NCBI GenBank assembly: GCA_016934605.1
Contig: JAFGSO010000081.1
Location: forward strand, 1-7,300
Reading direction: 5' to 3'
Source of the DNA: Calditrichota bacterium
GTDB taxonomy: Bacteria > Calditrichota > Calditrichia > RBG-13-44-9
DNA length: 7,300 nucleotides
Position numbers and translations under genes: made by a program. The notes under the pieces are model-generated. The model was given only the letters and a program-made list of their open reading frames with translations, was not told where the DNA came from and did not search any database. Below are positions 7,048 through 7,300 of this stretch, one piece after another. Every line of letters begins with the position of its first letter. Position 1 is the stretch's first letter.

Positions 7048-7300
7048 TAGAGATGAACTCAGAAATTATCGGATTTGCCCTGCTGATCTCGACCGGTTTT
7101 CTGACCATTGCCTCATTTCTGGTACTGTTGAGGCTGATTATCGGACCTGATATAACTGACAGGATAGTGGCACTGGATCTGTTTGCTTTTCTTTTCAGCG
7201 GAGCCGTCATCTTATTTTCTGTTTATGAAAATGAAAAAGTTTTTCTGAATATTATAATCATTCTTGCCCTGGTTGTTTTTCTGGGAACAGTTGCCTTTTC
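7044..7300 (+). CDS. mrpF: Mrp Na+/H+ antiporter subunit F, cut by window edge
   Basis: Translation from the ATG at 7044 stays open to the last base, giving 85 residues of a protein that usually has about 85-100, so only the C-terminal end is missing. The family signature 'LRLIIGPDITDRIVALDL' lies at residues 29-46. Hydrophobic helices flank it at about 8-28 and 47-60, with a third at about 67-85. The start overlaps the mrpE stop in ATGA at 7044-7047, and GGAG at 7032-7035 gives good spacing. The in-frame ATG at 7053 is a weaker alternative. In studied systems the corresponding subunit is a small integral membrane protein of the antiporter. mrpG should follow outside the window. Confidence 0.93.
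   Translation, partial: MIEMNSEIIGFALLISTGFLTIASFLVLLRLIIGPDITDRIVALDLFAFLFSGAVILFSVYENEKVFLNIIIILALVVFLGTVAF

Noticed and set aside
2144..7300. Complex I or membrane-bound hydrogenase membrane arm instead of Mrp
   Set aside because: The gene order, the GHNAPGGGF signature of MrpB, the GPDITDR signature of MrpF and the fused MbhD/MbhE-like end of MrpA identify a standard Mrp antiporter. No hydrogenase or quinone-module genes are in the window.

Overview
The window comes from a diderm (outer-membrane) bacterium. It carries the 3' part of a POTRA/beta-barrel outer-membrane protein gene, a 583-base AT-rich intergenic region, and the first six genes of a multisubunit Mrp (Mnh) cation/proton antiporter operon on the same strand. 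The barrel protein's C-terminal strands resemble BamA/TamA-like proteins common in the Bacteroidota/FCB group. Several mrp genes, however, have good Shine-Dalgarno sequences (GGAGG, GGGGGAGAG), which Bacteroidota proper usually lack. An FCB-related lineage outside core Bacteroidota is my best guess, but the sequence does not settle it.

Layout: positions 1-1560 hold the outer-membrane protein, open at the left edge. Positions 1561-2143 contain no credible gene. They hold competing inverted repeats just after the stop codon, a degenerate stretch resembling the scattered CTCTGTG-type intergenic repeats, and some small hairpins. Positions 2144-7300 hold mrpA, mrpB, mrpC, mrpD, mrpE and the start of mrpF, in the canonical A-B-C-D-E-F order. 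The junctions are tight: TAAATG abutment (A/B), 1-nt overlap (B/C), 4-nt ATGA overlaps (C/D and E/F) and a 16-nt gap (D/E). This arrangement points to one polycistronic mRNA with coupled translation. mrpG is expected beyond the right edge.

The Mrp subunits form one inner-membrane complex related to the membrane arm of respiratory complex I. MrpA and MrpD are the large NuoL/M/N-type subunits and keep the channel glutamates and lysines. MrpC is the NuoK-like subunit. MrpA's C-terminal extension carries the MbhD- and MbhE-like parts, and MrpB, E, F and G complete the assembly. The expected activity is Na+ (or Li+) expulsion in exchange for protons, serving sodium and alkaline-pH homeostasis.

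The main oddity is a short MrpE (108 residues) without the usual N-terminal membrane segments. I see no previously undescribed system here. The unusual material is confined to the intergenic region and to details of individual subunits.
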